Below are positions 17,813 to 27,032 of a stretch of 64,000 bases of DNA, one piece after another. The stretch comes from Janthinobacterium sp. 344 (GTDB lineage Bacteria > Pseudomonadota > Gammaproteobacteria > Burkholderiales > Burkholderiaceae_D), in assembly GCF_900112025.1 (NCBI RefSeq), contig NZ_FOKL01000002.1:272339-336338 (forward strand). Direction: 5' to 3'. The notes under the pieces are model-generated. The model was not told where the DNA came from and did no database searches. It worked only from the letters and a program-made list of their open reading frames with translations. Numbering within the stretch: the stretch's first letter is position 1; each line of letters opens with the position of its first letter. Made by a program: the position numbers and the translations under genes.

Positions 17813-19375
17813 TCATGCGGGCGAGCGGGCCGCCTTGAAACGCCGCCAGGCCTTGTGCATGCTGCCATCCGTGCCCTGCGACTGCGCGCGCGCCGCCAGG
17901 TAGCCGCGCAGGAACGCCGCGTGCAGCCGCAATTCGGCGTGGTCGGGCTGGCCATCGGGCAATTCCTGCAGCAGGCGGTCCGCCACCCGCACATCGTTGA
18001 GCCAGCCCAGCTCATCCTGCAGCGCCGCCAGGCGGCCCACATACGGCTTCACGGCGCGGGGGGCAAACAGCGAGGCAAAGAATTCCGTCGCATAACGCGT
18101 CTTCTTGGCCGCGATGCGCACCTGGTGGCGCTGCTGCGGCGTGGCATGCAGCAGGCGCTTGCCACGCTTCATCAGGCGGCGCTGGTCCTTGCGCAAGGTA
18201 CTGCGGGCAAACGGGGAAACATTCGCATCGAGCTGCCGCAGCTGGCGCGCCGTGGCCGCGTCGCGCCAGCCGCGCGCCTGCAGCCAGCGCTGCAAGCCCA
18301 GCATCCAGGCCGTGTAGCGCGTGGAGTTGACGGCCTGCGCCGCCTGCGCATGCTTGATGCGCGCCTGCTCCTGGGCCGCCTGCACCAGCGCCGCCGCATC
18401 GGCCGCCGCGTCGCCATCGAGCTGCGCCAGGGTATTCCCGGCCAGCACGTCCCAGTCGCGCGCCTCGCCCAGCGCCCCGCCCAGCCAGTCGAGTTCCGCC
18501 TTCAAGCCGTCCGGCAGCGCCAGCAGGGACTTGAACATGCCCAGCGCCGAACGCAGGCGGCGTAGTCCCACGCGCATCTGGTGCAGGCTTTCCACGTCGT
18601 CGCCCTGCGCCACGCCCTCCTGGTTGCCGCTCACCTGCTCCAGGCAATTGCCGCTGATGGCCAGGAAGACTTGTTCCACCGTCATGTCGCCATCGAGCCG
18701 CAAGGGTTGCGCCTTGACGGCTTGCACGCCTTGCTGCGCGGCCAGCCGGTAGCCGCGTTCCGCCTTGCTCATGTGGCCCAGCCGCAGCGGCACGTCGTGC
18801 AGCAGGGCCAGCGCCACATCGAACAGGCTGCTCGCCTGCCCCTGCTTCAACTCCAGTTCGATCTCGCTGACCGGTACGCTGCGCGCGTCGCCATCCGCAC
18901 CGTGCCGTATCTCGCCCTGGTCCAGCACGCATTCGATGTGGTCGCCCTGCGGCGTGCGCAGCTGCCAGGCCGTGCGTTCGATGCGCGTGGTAAACACGGG
19001 CCGCAAGGCGTCGCGGACGGCATCCCGGCGCAGCAGCGCACGGATCGGCTGCTTGCGGCCAATGGCCGCGTCGAGCGCATCGAGCTCGGGCGCGGGACCG
19101 GCCACTTCGCCCTCCCATTCGTGGCGGCTGTGCAAGCCGCCGCTGACATTGCCGCCCGCCTTCAGGGTTTGCACCCAGCGCCCGTCGACCTGGCGCACGC
19201 GCAAGCCCGCCTGGTGCCGGCACAGCTGCAAGTCGGGCGTATCGACATAGATATCGTGCATGGCCAGCAGCTGCGGTTCCCCTTGCCGCTTGTCCGTATA
19301 GTCCGCCAGCAGCGGATGGGCGCGCAGGCGGGCCGCGTCTTCTGGCGCCAACAGCAATTTCAATTCGATTTCCAT
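17813..19375 (-). CDS. CYTH and CHAD domain protein, inorganic triphosphatase type
   Basis: A 520-residue fusion. The N-terminal CYTH domain (1 to about 200) begins MEIELKLLL with the ExExK metal/phosphate motif and has HDIYVDTPDLQL and YRLAAQQGV. CYTH enzymes hydrolyse triphosphate, as in E. coli YgiF. The C-terminal CHAD domain (about 220-510) has the conserved histidines in ESLHQMRVGLRRLRSAL and HQVRIAAKKTRYATEFF, which bind polyphosphate. The start at 19375 is supported by GAGGA upstream and by the domain beginning at the first residue. Convergent with kdoO. Confidence 0.9.
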   Translation of the reverse strand: MEIELKLLLAPEDAARLRAHPLLADYTDKRQGEPQLLAMHDIYVDTPDLQLCRHQAGLRVRQVDGRWVQTLKAGGNVSGGLHSRHEWEGEVAGPAPELDALDAAIGRKQPIRALLRRDAVRDALRPVFTTRIERTAWQLRTPQGDHIECVLDQGEIRHGADGDARSVPVSEIELELKQGQASSLFDVALALLHDVPLRLGHMSKAERGYRLAAQQGVQAVKAQPLRLDGDMTVEQVFLAISGNCLEQVSGNQEGVAQGDDVESLHQMRVGLRRLRSALGMFKSLLALPDGLKAELDWLGGALGEARDWDVLAGNTLAQLDGDAAADAAALVQAAQEQARIKHAQAAQAVNSTRYTAWMLGLQRWLQARGWRDAATARQLRQLDANVSPFARSTLRKDQRRLMKRGKRLLHATPQQRHQVRIAAKKTRYATEFFASLFAPRAVKPYVGRLAALQDELGWLNDVRVADRLLQELPDGQPDHAELRLHAAFLRGYLAARAQSQGTDGSMHKAWRRFKAARSPA

Positions 19376-19515
19376 GACCGTTCCTCGCTCGTAGCCAGAC
19401 TCCTGAACAGCCATTGTAAGGGGCGCCGCGCCTGGCGCAAGCGGCACGCAACGGGTGCCGCACGCAGTCTTTGATTTTGCGCGAAAATAAGCGATTCATA
19501 TACTCAGGAGATGCC

Positions 19516-20556
19516 ATGACGTACCACGCCGCCGAGAACCGCTATGACAGCATGCAGTACCGCACGTGCGGGCGCAGCGGGCTGAAACTGCCGCTGCTGT
19601 CCCTGGGCCTGTGGCACAACTTTGGCGACAGCAACAACCTGGCCTCGCAGCGCGACATGCTGCGCACGGCCTTCGACCTGGGCATCACGCATTTCGACCT
19701 GGCCAACAACTACGGTCCGCCGTATGGCAGCGCGGAAAGCAATTTCGGCAAGCTGCTGCGCGACGACTTTTTACCGTACCGCGATGAGCTGATCATTTCC
19801 ACCAAGGCGGGCTGGGACATGTGGCCCGGCCCGTATGGCCAGGGCGGCGGCTCGCGCAAATACGTGCTGGCCAGCCTCGACCAGAGCCTGCAGCGCCTGG
19901 GCCTGGACTACGTCGACATCTTTTACTCGCACCGCTACGACGCCGACACGCCGCTGGAGGAAACCATGGGCGCGCTGGCCACCGCCGTGCAGCAGGGCAA
20001 GGCGCTGTACGTGGGCCTGTCCTCGTATTCGCCGGAAAAGACGGCCGAGGCGGCCAAGCTGCTGAAAGAGTGGAAAGTGCCATGCCTGATCCACCAGCCG
20101 TCCTACAACATGCTCAACCGCTGGATCGAGGAAGACGGCCTGCTCGACACCTTGCAGGACGAAGGCATCGGCTGCATCACGTTCACGGCGCTGGCGCAGG
20201 GCTTGCTCAGCGATAAATATCTGGACGGCGTGCCGCAGGATGCGCGCGTCAACCGCCCTGGCGGCGGTTCGCTGACGCAACAGCACCTGAGCGCGGAAAA
20301 CCTGGCCCGCGTGCGCGCCCTGAACGCGATCGCCGCGCAGCGCGGCCAGACCCTGGCGCAGATGGCGCTGGCGTGGGTGCTGCGCGATCCGCGCATCACC
20401 TCGACCCTGATCGGCGCCAGCAGCAGCGCGCAGATCCGCGAAAACGTGGCGGCGCTGCAGCAGCTGGCGTTCACGGCCGACGAGCTGGCCGCCATCGACG
20501 TCCAGGCGCGCGAAGGCAATATCAACCTGTGGGCGGGACCATCGCGGGCCAAGTAA
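19516..20556 (+). CDS. mgrA: Aldo/keto reductase, L-glyceraldehyde 3-phosphate reductase (MgrA/YghZ) type
   Basis: NADPH-dependent reductase that detoxifies methylglyoxal and L-glyceraldehyde 3-phosphate in E. coli. The 346-residue protein closely follows YghZ: MQYRTCGRSGLKLPLLSLGL, then FDLANNYGPPYGSAE (catalytic Asp and Tyr), LIISTKAGWDMWPGPYG (catalytic Lys), VDIFYSHRYD (His) and TSTLIGASSSAQI for cofactor binding. The start at 19516 is preceded by AGGAG. Single-gene unit, convergent with the DUF2244 gene. Confidence 0.92.
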   Translation: MTYHAAENRYDSMQYRTCGRSGLKLPLLSLGLWHNFGDSNNLASQRDMLRTAFDLGITHFDLANNYGPPYGSAESNFGKLLRDDFLPYRDELIISTKAGWDMWPGPYGQGGGSRKYVLASLDQSLQRLGLDYVDIFYSHRYDADTPLEETMGALATAVQQGKALYVGLSSYSPEKTAEAAKLLKEWKVPCLIHQPSYNMLNRWIEEDGLLDTLQDEGIGCITFTALAQGLLSDKYLDGVPQDARVNRPGGGSLTQQHLSAENLARVRALNAIAAQRGQTLAQMALAWVLRDPRITSTLIGASSSAQIRENVAALQQLAFTADELAAIDVQAREGNINLWAGPSRAK

Positions 20557-20575
20557 GGAAGCCGGGCACGGGGAC

Positions 20576-21046
20576 TCAGAACGGCGACGGCAGCAGCGCG
20601 CTGAGTTCCTGCGCCACCTGGCGTCGCCGCTCCGGCGTGGCGAACGCGCCCACCACCAGCTGCGCGCCGCCCGCGCGCAGGTCGCAGATGCGGATCAGCT
20701 GACGCGCGCCCCGCGGCACCACGATGCGCGTGCGCCACGGGGCGAAATGGTGGCGCCGGCAACGGCCGGCGCGCACTTGCTCGACGATCAATTCCCCATC
20801 GCGCAAGGCGATATGCTCGTAGTCGTGCGCATGGCGCACGTAATACAGCAAGGCCAGCGCCACGAGGCTCAGTTCGGCAAAAGAAAACATGGGGATATAC
20901 CAAAAGCCGCGCAGCGCAAAGGCGGCGGAGATCGTGGCGGAAAACAGGCACAGCAGCCCATACGCGCGCAGCAACTGGCGCGTGCTCAAAGCCCTGTGGC
21001 GCGCAAACAGCCATTGCGGCTGCTCGCGTGCATCATCGCGTGGCAT
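20576..21046 (-). CDS. DUF2244 family integral membrane protein
   Basis: A 156-residue protein with two membrane helices (LLRAYGLLCLFSATISAAFA and FAELSLVALALLYYV). A soluble C-terminal half follows, with ARHADYE-like YVRHAHDYEHIALRDGELIV and RRQVAQELSALL. This matches the DUF2244 pattern, often encoded near cytochrome oxidase genes but alone here. Function unknown. The gene upstream (21150-21467) is on the same strand 103 bp away, so they may share a transcript. Confidence 0.78.
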   Translation of the reverse strand: MPRDDAREQPQWLFARHRALSTRQLLRAYGLLCLFSATISAAFALRGFWYIPMFSFAELSLVALALLYYVRHAHDYEHIALRDGELIVEQVRAGRCRRHHFAPWRTRIVVPRGARQLIRICDLRAGGAQLVVGAFATPERRRQVAQELSALLPSPF

Positions 21047-21149
21047 GGCGCCTCCCGCAATAGCCGCATCCCGGCCCTGGCGGCCCCGCTCATCTCAGGC
21101 CGGCCGCCCGGCCCGGTTTTCCAGTTCAGTTTCCGGACTCGCGCCCGGC

Positions 21150-21467
21150 TCACCTGCCCATATGCACGAGCGCATGGCCCAGGTGCTGCCACCAGTGATC
21201 GCGCGACCGGACCTGTTTCAGGCAGGACGTATCGATTTCCGTCGGAAACACATGATCCTGGCACATGCCCGTTTCCAGGGCATGGCGCTGGTTTTCCGCC
21301 GCGACCAGGGCCACGCTCATCCAGAACGCCAGCGCCAGCACGATCACCAGCAAGCTCCACGCGAGGTGGTTGGTGGTGCTTTTTTCGGCGATAAACTCGC
21401 GCGGCCGCGTCTCGCGGTACATCGACATCAAGCCTTTTTCTTTGTCTTCCGACATCTGCGTTTGCAT
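21150..21467 (-). CDS. Small membrane protein with CX12C and HWWQHLG motifs (paralogue of 28756-28980)
   Basis: About 105 residues. A basic cytoplasmic N-terminus (MYRETRPREFIAEKST) leads into one membrane helix (LAWSLLVIVLALAFWMSVAL), then a presumed periplasmic tail with AENQRHAL, two cysteines 12 residues apart and RDHWWQHLGHALVH. I do not recognise a named family. It clearly matches the small protein next to dsbA in the helix-distal half, including cysteine spacing. The start is uncertain: ATGs at 21467 and 21455 are both possible; the first is used because AGGA lies nine bases upstream. Confidence 0.75.
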   Translation of the reverse strand: MQTQMSEDKEKGLMSMYRETRPREFIAEKSTTNHLAWSLLVIVLALAFWMSVALVAAENQRHALETGMCQDHVFPTEIDTSCLKQVRSRDHWWQHLGHALVHMGR

Positions 21468-21579
21468 CCTCTGACATCCTATCCTGTGCCGGCCGGCTGG
21501 CCATGGCGCAACACATGCCGCCCCAGGCACATTTTACGCTGAAGGCGCAGCGGCGGCAGCAATTCCTGGCGGCCGCGAT

Positions 21580-21912
21580 TCAGCGCGGCGCCGCTGGCGC
21601 CGGCACGGGAGGCTCCCCGGCGTCGTCGCCGCCGTCGGCCGGCCGCACTGGCGCCATGCTCTCCACATGATCGACGTCGATGTCGCCGCCATCGGGCGCC
21701 GCGTTCTGCGGCTCCACGCCCGCCCGTTCGCCCGTGCCGGCCGCATCGCTGTCGCTGTCGAGCGCCTCCGCATCCTGGCCCGGCACGCCCTGCATGTCGC
21801 TGCCGCTGTCGGAACTGTCGCTGGGCCCGAGCGCGCCCTTGCCATGGCCGCTGCCGAGCACGCGGTCGGGGGTGACGGGTAAATTATCCGGATCGAGGCT
21901 GCTGCTGCTCAT
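21580..21912 (-). CDS. Small acidic, disordered protein with a PSDSSDSGSD motif
   Basis: 110 residues, rich in Asp, Ser, Gly, Pro and Ala, with no predicted helix or membrane segment. It opens MSSSSLDPDNLPVTPDRVLG and has GHGKGALGPSDSSDSGSD in the middle. The same motif is remembered from hypothetical proteins of other Burkholderiales and gammaproteobacteria, which argues that the gene is real. GGGAG six bases before the ATG at 21912 supports the start. Function unknown. Confidence 0.65.
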   Translation of the reverse strand: MSSSSLDPDNLPVTPDRVLGSGHGKGALGPSDSSDSGSDMQGVPGQDAEALDSDSDAAGTGERAGVEPQNAAPDGGDIDVDHVESMAPVRPADGGDDAGEPPVPAPAAPR

Positions 21913-22029
21913 GGCTGACTCCCATTCATCAAAAAATCCATGGTACGCGCCTGGCCAAGGCGACGGCGCACGCCTGCAATGCATTTCCGTCAAGAAATGC
22001 GGCATCGCACAAATATTTTCAGAATTTAC

Positions 22030-22058
22030 TTCACAAATGTACTATTCATTGCTATAGT
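22030..22058 (+). promoter_or_regulatory. Candidate promoter of the DUF4148 gene
   Basis: TTCACA (22030-22035), 17-bp spacer, TATAGT (22053-22058), in an unusually AT-rich stretch. Predicted start near 22065, giving a leader of about 130 nt before the ATG at 22198. The leader contains a GC-rich inverted segment (GCGCCGCG). Confidence 0.6.
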
Positions 22059-22197
22059 TAATTCAAGTAAGCAGTTTCTCATCCAGAAACGCTTCATTGA
22101 CGGCGCCGCGCCCACACCGCGCGGCGCCGTCAAACCGACCGGTACGTGGCGAGCCGGCCCATCCACCCAGCCATCATGCAACTATTGGAGTATTACC

Positions 22198-22512
22198 ATG
22201 CAAGCCAAATCACTGATCGCAGCACTGTTCGCCATCACCACCGTCACCTCGGCTTTCGCGCAAGGCGCCGCACCCGCCGCCGGCCAGCAACTGACGCGCG
22301 CCGATGTCACGGCCGAATACATCCGTGCCCGCAACGCCGGCGAAATCGCCACCAGCGAAGTCGACTACCCGAAAACGCCGGCCACCGCCGCCAGCAAGGT
22401 CACGCGCGAAGAAGTCATGGCCGAGTTCTACGCCGCCCGCAAGGCCGGCCAGATTCCGCAAACGGAAGCGGACTTTGATGTCGCGCAAACCACCAAGCAC
22501 GTCGTCAAATAA
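22198..22512 (+). CDS. DUF4148 secreted protein
   Basis: A 104-residue exported protein: signal peptide MQAKSLIAALFAITTVTSAF, then two repeats of the DUF4148 pattern, LTRADVTAEYIRARNAGEI and VTREEVMAEFYAARKAGQI. Such proteins are abundant in Burkholderiales and of unknown function. GGAG lies nine bases before the ATG. A short hairpin (GAAACC with GGTTTC, 22513-22532) follows directly after the stop but has no T-run. The gene has its own promoter and is probably separate from the efflux cluster. Confidence 0.85.
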   Translation: MQAKSLIAALFAITTVTSAFAQGAAPAAGQQLTRADVTAEYIRARNAGEIATSEVDYPKTPATAASKVTREEVMAEFYAARKAGQIPQTEADFDVAQTTKHVVK

Positions 22513-22642
22513 GAAACCAGTCAGCCGGTTTCCGACAGTAACAACTCAGTTGCGGCGCAGCACTCGGGCCACTCCCGAAGCTCACCGCGGCGAGCTGTGA
22601 TTCCCCCGTACCACCCCAACCTATCTCTCCCGGAGTTCCTGC

Positions 22643-24055
22643 ATGTCCCTGCACCGCCGTCTGCTTGCCGCCAGCCTGATCCTTGCCTTGAGCGCTTGCG
22701 CCGACATGGGCCATATCGCGCCGCAATCGGCCCTGCTCGACGCCAATAAACTGCAGGCGGGCCAGGCCATGGATGCCGCCGCCAGCGCCGCCATACAATG
22801 GCCGCGCACGCAATGGTGGCAAGACTTGCACGACCCCCAATTGAACCGCCTGATGGAGCAGGCGCTGGCCGACAGCCCCACCCTGCGCGGCGCCCAGGCG
22901 CGCGTGCGCCAGGCCGAGGCGCTGGCCGGCGCGGCGGAAGACAAGACCCGCCCGCAGGCCGACGCGAACGTCTCGATCAACCGCGAACTGTATTCGCAGC
23001 ACGGCAGCACGCCCGCGCCGCTGGCCGGCAATTACGCGTGGCGCAACCAGGCCACCGTCACGGCCTCGTACGACCTGGACCTGTGGGGCCGCAACCGCGC
23101 CGCCCTGTCCGCCGCGCTGGGCGACGTGCAGATGGCGTCGGCCGAATCGCAGATGGCCCGCCTGGCGCTGGAAACGGCCTTGGTGCGCACCTACATCCAG
23201 CTGTCGTATGAATTCCAGCTGCAGGACGTGATCGAACGCAGCCTGGCGCAGCGCGCCCGCATCCTCGACATCACGCGCCAGCGCAAGGCGGCAGGCATCG
23301 GCACCGATATTGACGTGGCACAAATCGAAACCACCCTGCCGGCGGGACGGCGCCAGCTGGAACAGTCGGCCGAATCGCTGGCCCTGCTGCGCAATCAGCT
23401 GGCGGCGCTGGCCGGCAAGGGTCCGGGCGCCGGCGCGGCGCTCACGCGCCCCGTGCTGCGCCTGGACCAGCCGCTGGCCATTCCCGCCGCCCTGCCCGCC
23501 GACCTGATCGGCCGCCGTCCCGACATCGCCGCCCAGCGCTGGCGCGTGGAGGCGGCGGCGCAGCGCATCGACGCGGCCAAGGCCGAGTTTTATCCGAACG
23601 TCAACCTGGTGGCGTTTGCCGGCTTCCAGGCCTTCGGCTTCAGCCATTTCCTCGATGCCAACTCGGACATCCGCGGCGTTTCGCCCGCGCTGAGCCTGCC
23701 CATCTTCGCCGGTGCCCGGCTGCGCGCCCAGCTGGGCAGCCAGACGGCCGTGTACGACGGCGCCGTGGAGCAGTACAACGCCACCGTCATCAACGCCATG
23801 TCGGACGTGGCCAACGCCGTCACCAAGGCACAGTCGCTGGAAAAGCAGCACCGCCTGACCGTGCAGGCGCTGGCCACGGCGCAGCGCGCGCGCGACCTGG
23901 CGGAGAAGGCCTACAAGGCGGGCATGAGCGACGCCATCGCCATGCTCAACACGCAAGTGGCGCTGCTGGCGGAAGAACAGCAGCAGGCGCAAAATGGAGC
24001 GCGCGAACTGGATCTGTACGTTTCCTTGATGAATGCACTGGGAGGCGGAATCTAG
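22643..24055 (+). CDS. Outer-membrane efflux lipoprotein (NodT/OprM type)
   Basis: Outer-membrane channel of a tripartite pump. The 470-residue protein has a lipoprotein signal with lipobox (LILALSAC, Cys about residue 20). Two OEP repeats follow: QWWQDLHDPQLNRLMEQAL at the start, TASYDLDLWGRNRAALSAAL, LPADLIGRRPDIAAQRWRVE and AEFYPNVNLVAFAGFQAFG. It is the first gene of a cluster with MarR, FUSC, DUF1656 and an HlyD-type adaptor, so it probably completes that pump. Its stop is about 70 bp before marR. Confidence 0.94.
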   Translation: MSLHRRLLAASLILALSACADMGHIAPQSALLDANKLQAGQAMDAAASAAIQWPRTQWWQDLHDPQLNRLMEQALADSPTLRGAQARVRQAEALAGAAEDKTRPQADANVSINRELYSQHGSTPAPLAGNYAWRNQATVTASYDLDLWGRNRAALSAALGDVQMASAESQMARLALETALVRTYIQLSYEFQLQDVIERSLAQRARILDITRQRKAAGIGTDIDVAQIETTLPAGRRQLEQSAESLALLRNQLAALAGKGPGAGAALTRPVLRLDQPLAIPAALPADLIGRRPDIAAQRWRVEAAAQRIDAAKAEFYPNVNLVAFAGFQAFGFSHFLDANSDIRGVSPALSLPIFAGARLRAQLGSQTAVYDGAVEQYNATVINAMSDVANAVTKAQSLEKQHRLTVQALATAQRARDLAEKAYKAGMSDAIAMLNTQVALLAEEQQQAQNGARELDLYVSLMNALGGGI

Positions 24056-24128
24056 GCCCCCAATGTTCGCGTTGCTGCAGCTCAACAAGATACAATCGGA
24101 ACTTTATTCACACATGAAGGAATACGAC

Positions 24129-24635
24129 ATGACCGCTTTTGACGCTACCGCCAAGCGGCTGCAAAACATCCGCACGCGCATGCCAGCCTTCCCCATGGAA
24201 CTGATGCGCCTGCTGCGCATGACGTACCACATCCAGAAAGGCATGAAGGATCTGACCAATGCCGCGCTGAAAAAGCACGACCTGGTCGATGCCAGCTACA
24301 TGGTGCTGGCCGTGCTGTACGGCACGGACGACGAAACCTCGAACGCCTGCACCCTGGGCATGGCCTGCCATGAAAAGCCGGCCAACCTGACGCGCGTGTG
24401 CAACGACCTGGAAGCGCGCGGCCTGATCCACCGGGGCACGCGTCCGGGCGACCGCCGCTCGGTGATGATTTCGCTGACGGACAAAGGCCGCGCGCTGATC
24501 GAGACGGCGCTGCCCGACGTGTACCAGGAAACGTCGGCCCTGTACGAAGGCTTTACGCCGGAAGAGCTGCAAGTGCTCGACAAGCTGTACGTGCGCCAGT
24601 TGCGCAACTTGAACAATCTCAACAACCAGAACTGA
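24129..24635 (+). CDS. MarR family transcriptional regulator
   Basis: A 168-residue winged-helix regulator: N-terminal dimerisation helix, then HEKPANLTRVCNDLEARGLI (recognition helix) and the wing TRPGDRRSVMISLTDKGRAL. The start at 24129 has AAGGA seven bases upstream; the ATG at 24114 is an alternative. It probably represses the surrounding efflux genes and is relieved by a small aromatic ligand, as in other MarR-pump pairs; this is inferred from position. FUSC begins 10 bp downstream. Confidence 0.92.
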   Translation: MTAFDATAKRLQNIRTRMPAFPMELMRLLRMTYHIQKGMKDLTNAALKKHDLVDASYMVLAVLYGTDDETSNACTLGMACHEKPANLTRVCNDLEARGLIHRGTRPGDRRSVMISLTDKGRALIETALPDVYQETSALYEGFTPEELQVLDKLYVRQLRNLNNLNNQN

Positions 24636-24645
24636 TAGCCTATCG

Positions 24646-26790
24646 ATGACGCCAGCCACAGCAACAAAATCCCTATCCGGCCCCCTGTCGCGGGCGGCCC
24701 ACTGGCTGGCGCTGGCGCTGCAGGACTGGCGCACGACGGAAGGCGAACGCTGGATCTACGTCGGCAAGACCCTGATCGCCGCGTTCTGCGCCCTGTGGCT
24801 GGCCTACCGCCTGGGCCTCGATTCGCCCAGCACGGCCATGACCACCACCATCATCCTGGCCTTGCCCAGCAGCGGCATGGTGCTGGAAAAAAGCTTTTAC
24901 CGCCTGTGCGGCACCTTGCTGGGATGCACGGCCGCGCTGGCCCTGATCGGCCTGTTTCCGCAGCAGCCGGTGCTGCTGTTCGCCGGCCTGGCCCTGTGGG
25001 TGGGCCTGTGCACGAGCGGCTCGGCCCTGCACCGCAACGCCCAGTCGTATGTGTACGTGCTGGCCGGCTACACGGCCTGCATGATCGTGCTGCCCGCCAT
25101 CGAGCAGCCGACGCAGGTGTTCGCGCTGGCCGTCACGCGCGTGGCCGAAGTGGGCCTGGGCATCATCTGCTCGGCGGCGGTGTCCAGCGTGCTGCTGCCG
25201 CGCCACCAGGGCACGCAGGTGATGCGCACGGTGCAGGCGCGCTACGGCAAATTCCTCGCCTTCTGCCAGGACGTGCTGCAGCAAAAGCTCACGCCGGCGC
25301 AGGTGGAACTGACGCATCTGCAGTTTGCCGCCGACGTGGCGGCGCTGGAGCTGGGCCGTTCGGCCGCGCTGTTCGAAGTCACCAGCAAAGTGGGCCACGT
25401 GCGCGCGCAAAACCGCAAGCTGCACGCCTTCAACGCCACCTTCATGACGGCGCTGACCACCTTCTATACCTTCCACCGCCTGTTCGACCGCTTGCAGCGC
25501 GATGGCGAAACCCGGGTCATGCAGGCGGGCGCGCCCCTGTACGCCATCGTTGCCGAAACCCCGCAGTCGACGCCGTCGCAGGACTCGCTCGACACCATGC
25601 AGCTGCATTTGCAGGCGGCGCTGGCGCAGGCGCGCACAGATATTGACACGGTTCCAGTGGCGCATGCGCAGCGCATCGATTTCGACACCGTCTGCGAGCT
25701 GCTGGAACGCTTCGCGCGCGACATGAGCCGCTTTCACGAAGTGTATTTCAGCCTGGCGCACGACACGCCGCTCGAGGTGAGCACGCCGCAGGCGTATGCG
25801 CCGAAAACGCCGCCCGCGCTGGTCATCGCCAGCGGCGCGCGCGCCGGCATCAGCCTGGCCCTGCTGGCCCTGGGCGCCTACTTCCTGGCCTGGCCATACG
25901 CCAGCACGGCGATGCTGATGGCGGCCGTGTTCTGCGCGCTGGCCTCGTCCTCGCCGCGTCCCATCATGATGATCCGCCAGGTGCTGACGGGCTTTTTGAT
26001 CGCCATGCCGCTGTCGCTGGTGTGCGTGTATTTCGTGCTGGTGCATGGCGACGGCTTTCCCATGCTGGTGCTAAGTTTTGCGCCCTTTCTCGCCGTCGGC
26101 CTGTACCTGATGACCAATCCGGCCAAGCTGGGCGTGGGGCTGGGCGTGTCGACCTTCATCACGCAGATGGCGCCGACGAACCTGATGCATGTCGATGGCG
26201 CCGCCTTTCTGAACACGGGCATGGCGCTGATCGTCGGCCTGATGCTGGCCGCCCTGGTGTTTGCCGTGCTGCTGCCCGAACACACCATGGGCCACAAGGA
26301 CCATATCGGCCCGGCCCTGTGGCGCGAGGCGCTGCACGCGTGCACGGCGCCCGTGCGCCGCGTCAAGCACCGCTTCGACAACCGCGTGCGCGACCTGCTC
26401 AGCCAGCTCAACGCGGCGGCGGGACCGGCGCCCGGCGCCGCCACGCGGGCCGTCGTGCGCCAGGCATTGAATCTGCTGGAAATCGGCCACTCGGTGATCG
26501 AGCTGCGCGAACTGATCGCCAGCGCCCGGCCCGGCGCCACGCGCCACGCGCTGCAGCAATGCGTGGACCACATCGCCGCCTGGCTGCGCACGCGCGCCGA
26601 CGCGCAGCTGCAGGCGGCCCTGGCGGCCACCCTGCAGGCGGGCGCCGTGGTGCGCGCAGCCCAGGCCGACGCCGATGCGGCACCCGAGCGCAGCGCGCGC
26701 CTGCAGACGGCGCTGGCCGACCTGCATTCGATCTACACCTCATTACTCGACCAAATGGCGCCTGGCGCCGGAGACCACCATGCCGCGTGA
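24646..26790 (+). CDS. FUSC family inner-membrane protein (AaeB-like efflux component)
   Basis: A 714-residue membrane protein with two sets of membrane helices separated by a soluble stretch. The first set opens WIYVGKTLIAAFCALWLAYR, with STAMTTTIILALPSSGMVLE. The second is ALVIASGARAGISLALLALG onward. A long C-terminal cytoplasmic tail follows. This matches the AaeB/FUSC family that exports aromatic acids together with AaeA and AaeX. It overlaps the DUF1656 gene by 11 bp. Substrate unknown. Confidence 0.92.
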   Translation: MTPATATKSLSGPLSRAAHWLALALQDWRTTEGERWIYVGKTLIAAFCALWLAYRLGLDSPSTAMTTTIILALPSSGMVLEKSFYRLCGTLLGCTAALALIGLFPQQPVLLFAGLALWVGLCTSGSALHRNAQSYVYVLAGYTACMIVLPAIEQPTQVFALAVTRVAEVGLGIICSAAVSSVLLPRHQGTQVMRTVQARYGKFLAFCQDVLQQKLTPAQVELTHLQFAADVAALELGRSAALFEVTSKVGHVRAQNRKLHAFNATFMTALTTFYTFHRLFDRLQRDGETRVMQAGAPLYAIVAETPQSTPSQDSLDTMQLHLQAALAQARTDIDTVPVAHAQRIDFDTVCELLERFARDMSRFHEVYFSLAHDTPLEVSTPQAYAPKTPPALVIASGARAGISLALLALGAYFLAWPYASTAMLMAAVFCALASSSPRPIMMIRQVLTGFLIAMPLSLVCVYFVLVHGDGFPMLVLSFAPFLAVGLYLMTNPAKLGVGLGVSTFITQMAPTNLMHVDGAAFLNTGMALIVGLMLAALVFAVLLPEHTMGHKDHIGPALWREALHACTAPVRRVKHRFDNRVRDLLSQLNAAAGPAPGAATRAVVRQALNLLEIGHSVIELRELIASARPGATRHALQQCVDHIAAWLRTRADAQLQAALAATLQAGAVVRAAQADADAAPERSARLQTALADLHSIYTSLLDQMAPGAGDHHAA

Positions 26791-26980
26791 ATTCGCCCTG
26801 TTCGGAATTCTGATTCCTACCCTGCTGCCCCTGTTCATTCTCAGCATCGGCCTGCAAACCCTGCTCGACCGCGTGCTGGGCTGGCTGGGCGTATACCGCA
26901 TGGTGTGGCATCCATCGCTGGCGCGGCTGTGCATCTTCATCGCCATCTTTGGCGCGCTGGCGCTGTCGCTGTACAAATAG
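26780..26980 (+). CDS. DUF1656 (AaeX-like) small membrane protein
   Basis: A 66-residue protein, MPREFALFGILIPTLLPLFI..., with two membrane helices and the pattern LLDRVLGWLGVYRMVWHPSL of the AaeX family. It sits between FUSC and the HlyD-type adaptor, its usual place. The start ATG at 26780 overlaps the end of the FUSC gene, indicating coupling. The role in the pump is not known in any organism to my knowledge. Confidence 0.9.
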   Translation: MPREFALFGILIPTLLPLFILSIGLQTLLDRVLGWLGVYRMVWHPSLARLCIFIAIFGALALSLYK

Positions 26981-27032
26981 CTGCACAAAAATTAAAAAAA
27001 CTGTTCAACCAAATCAAGGAAGGGCTGCCGAC

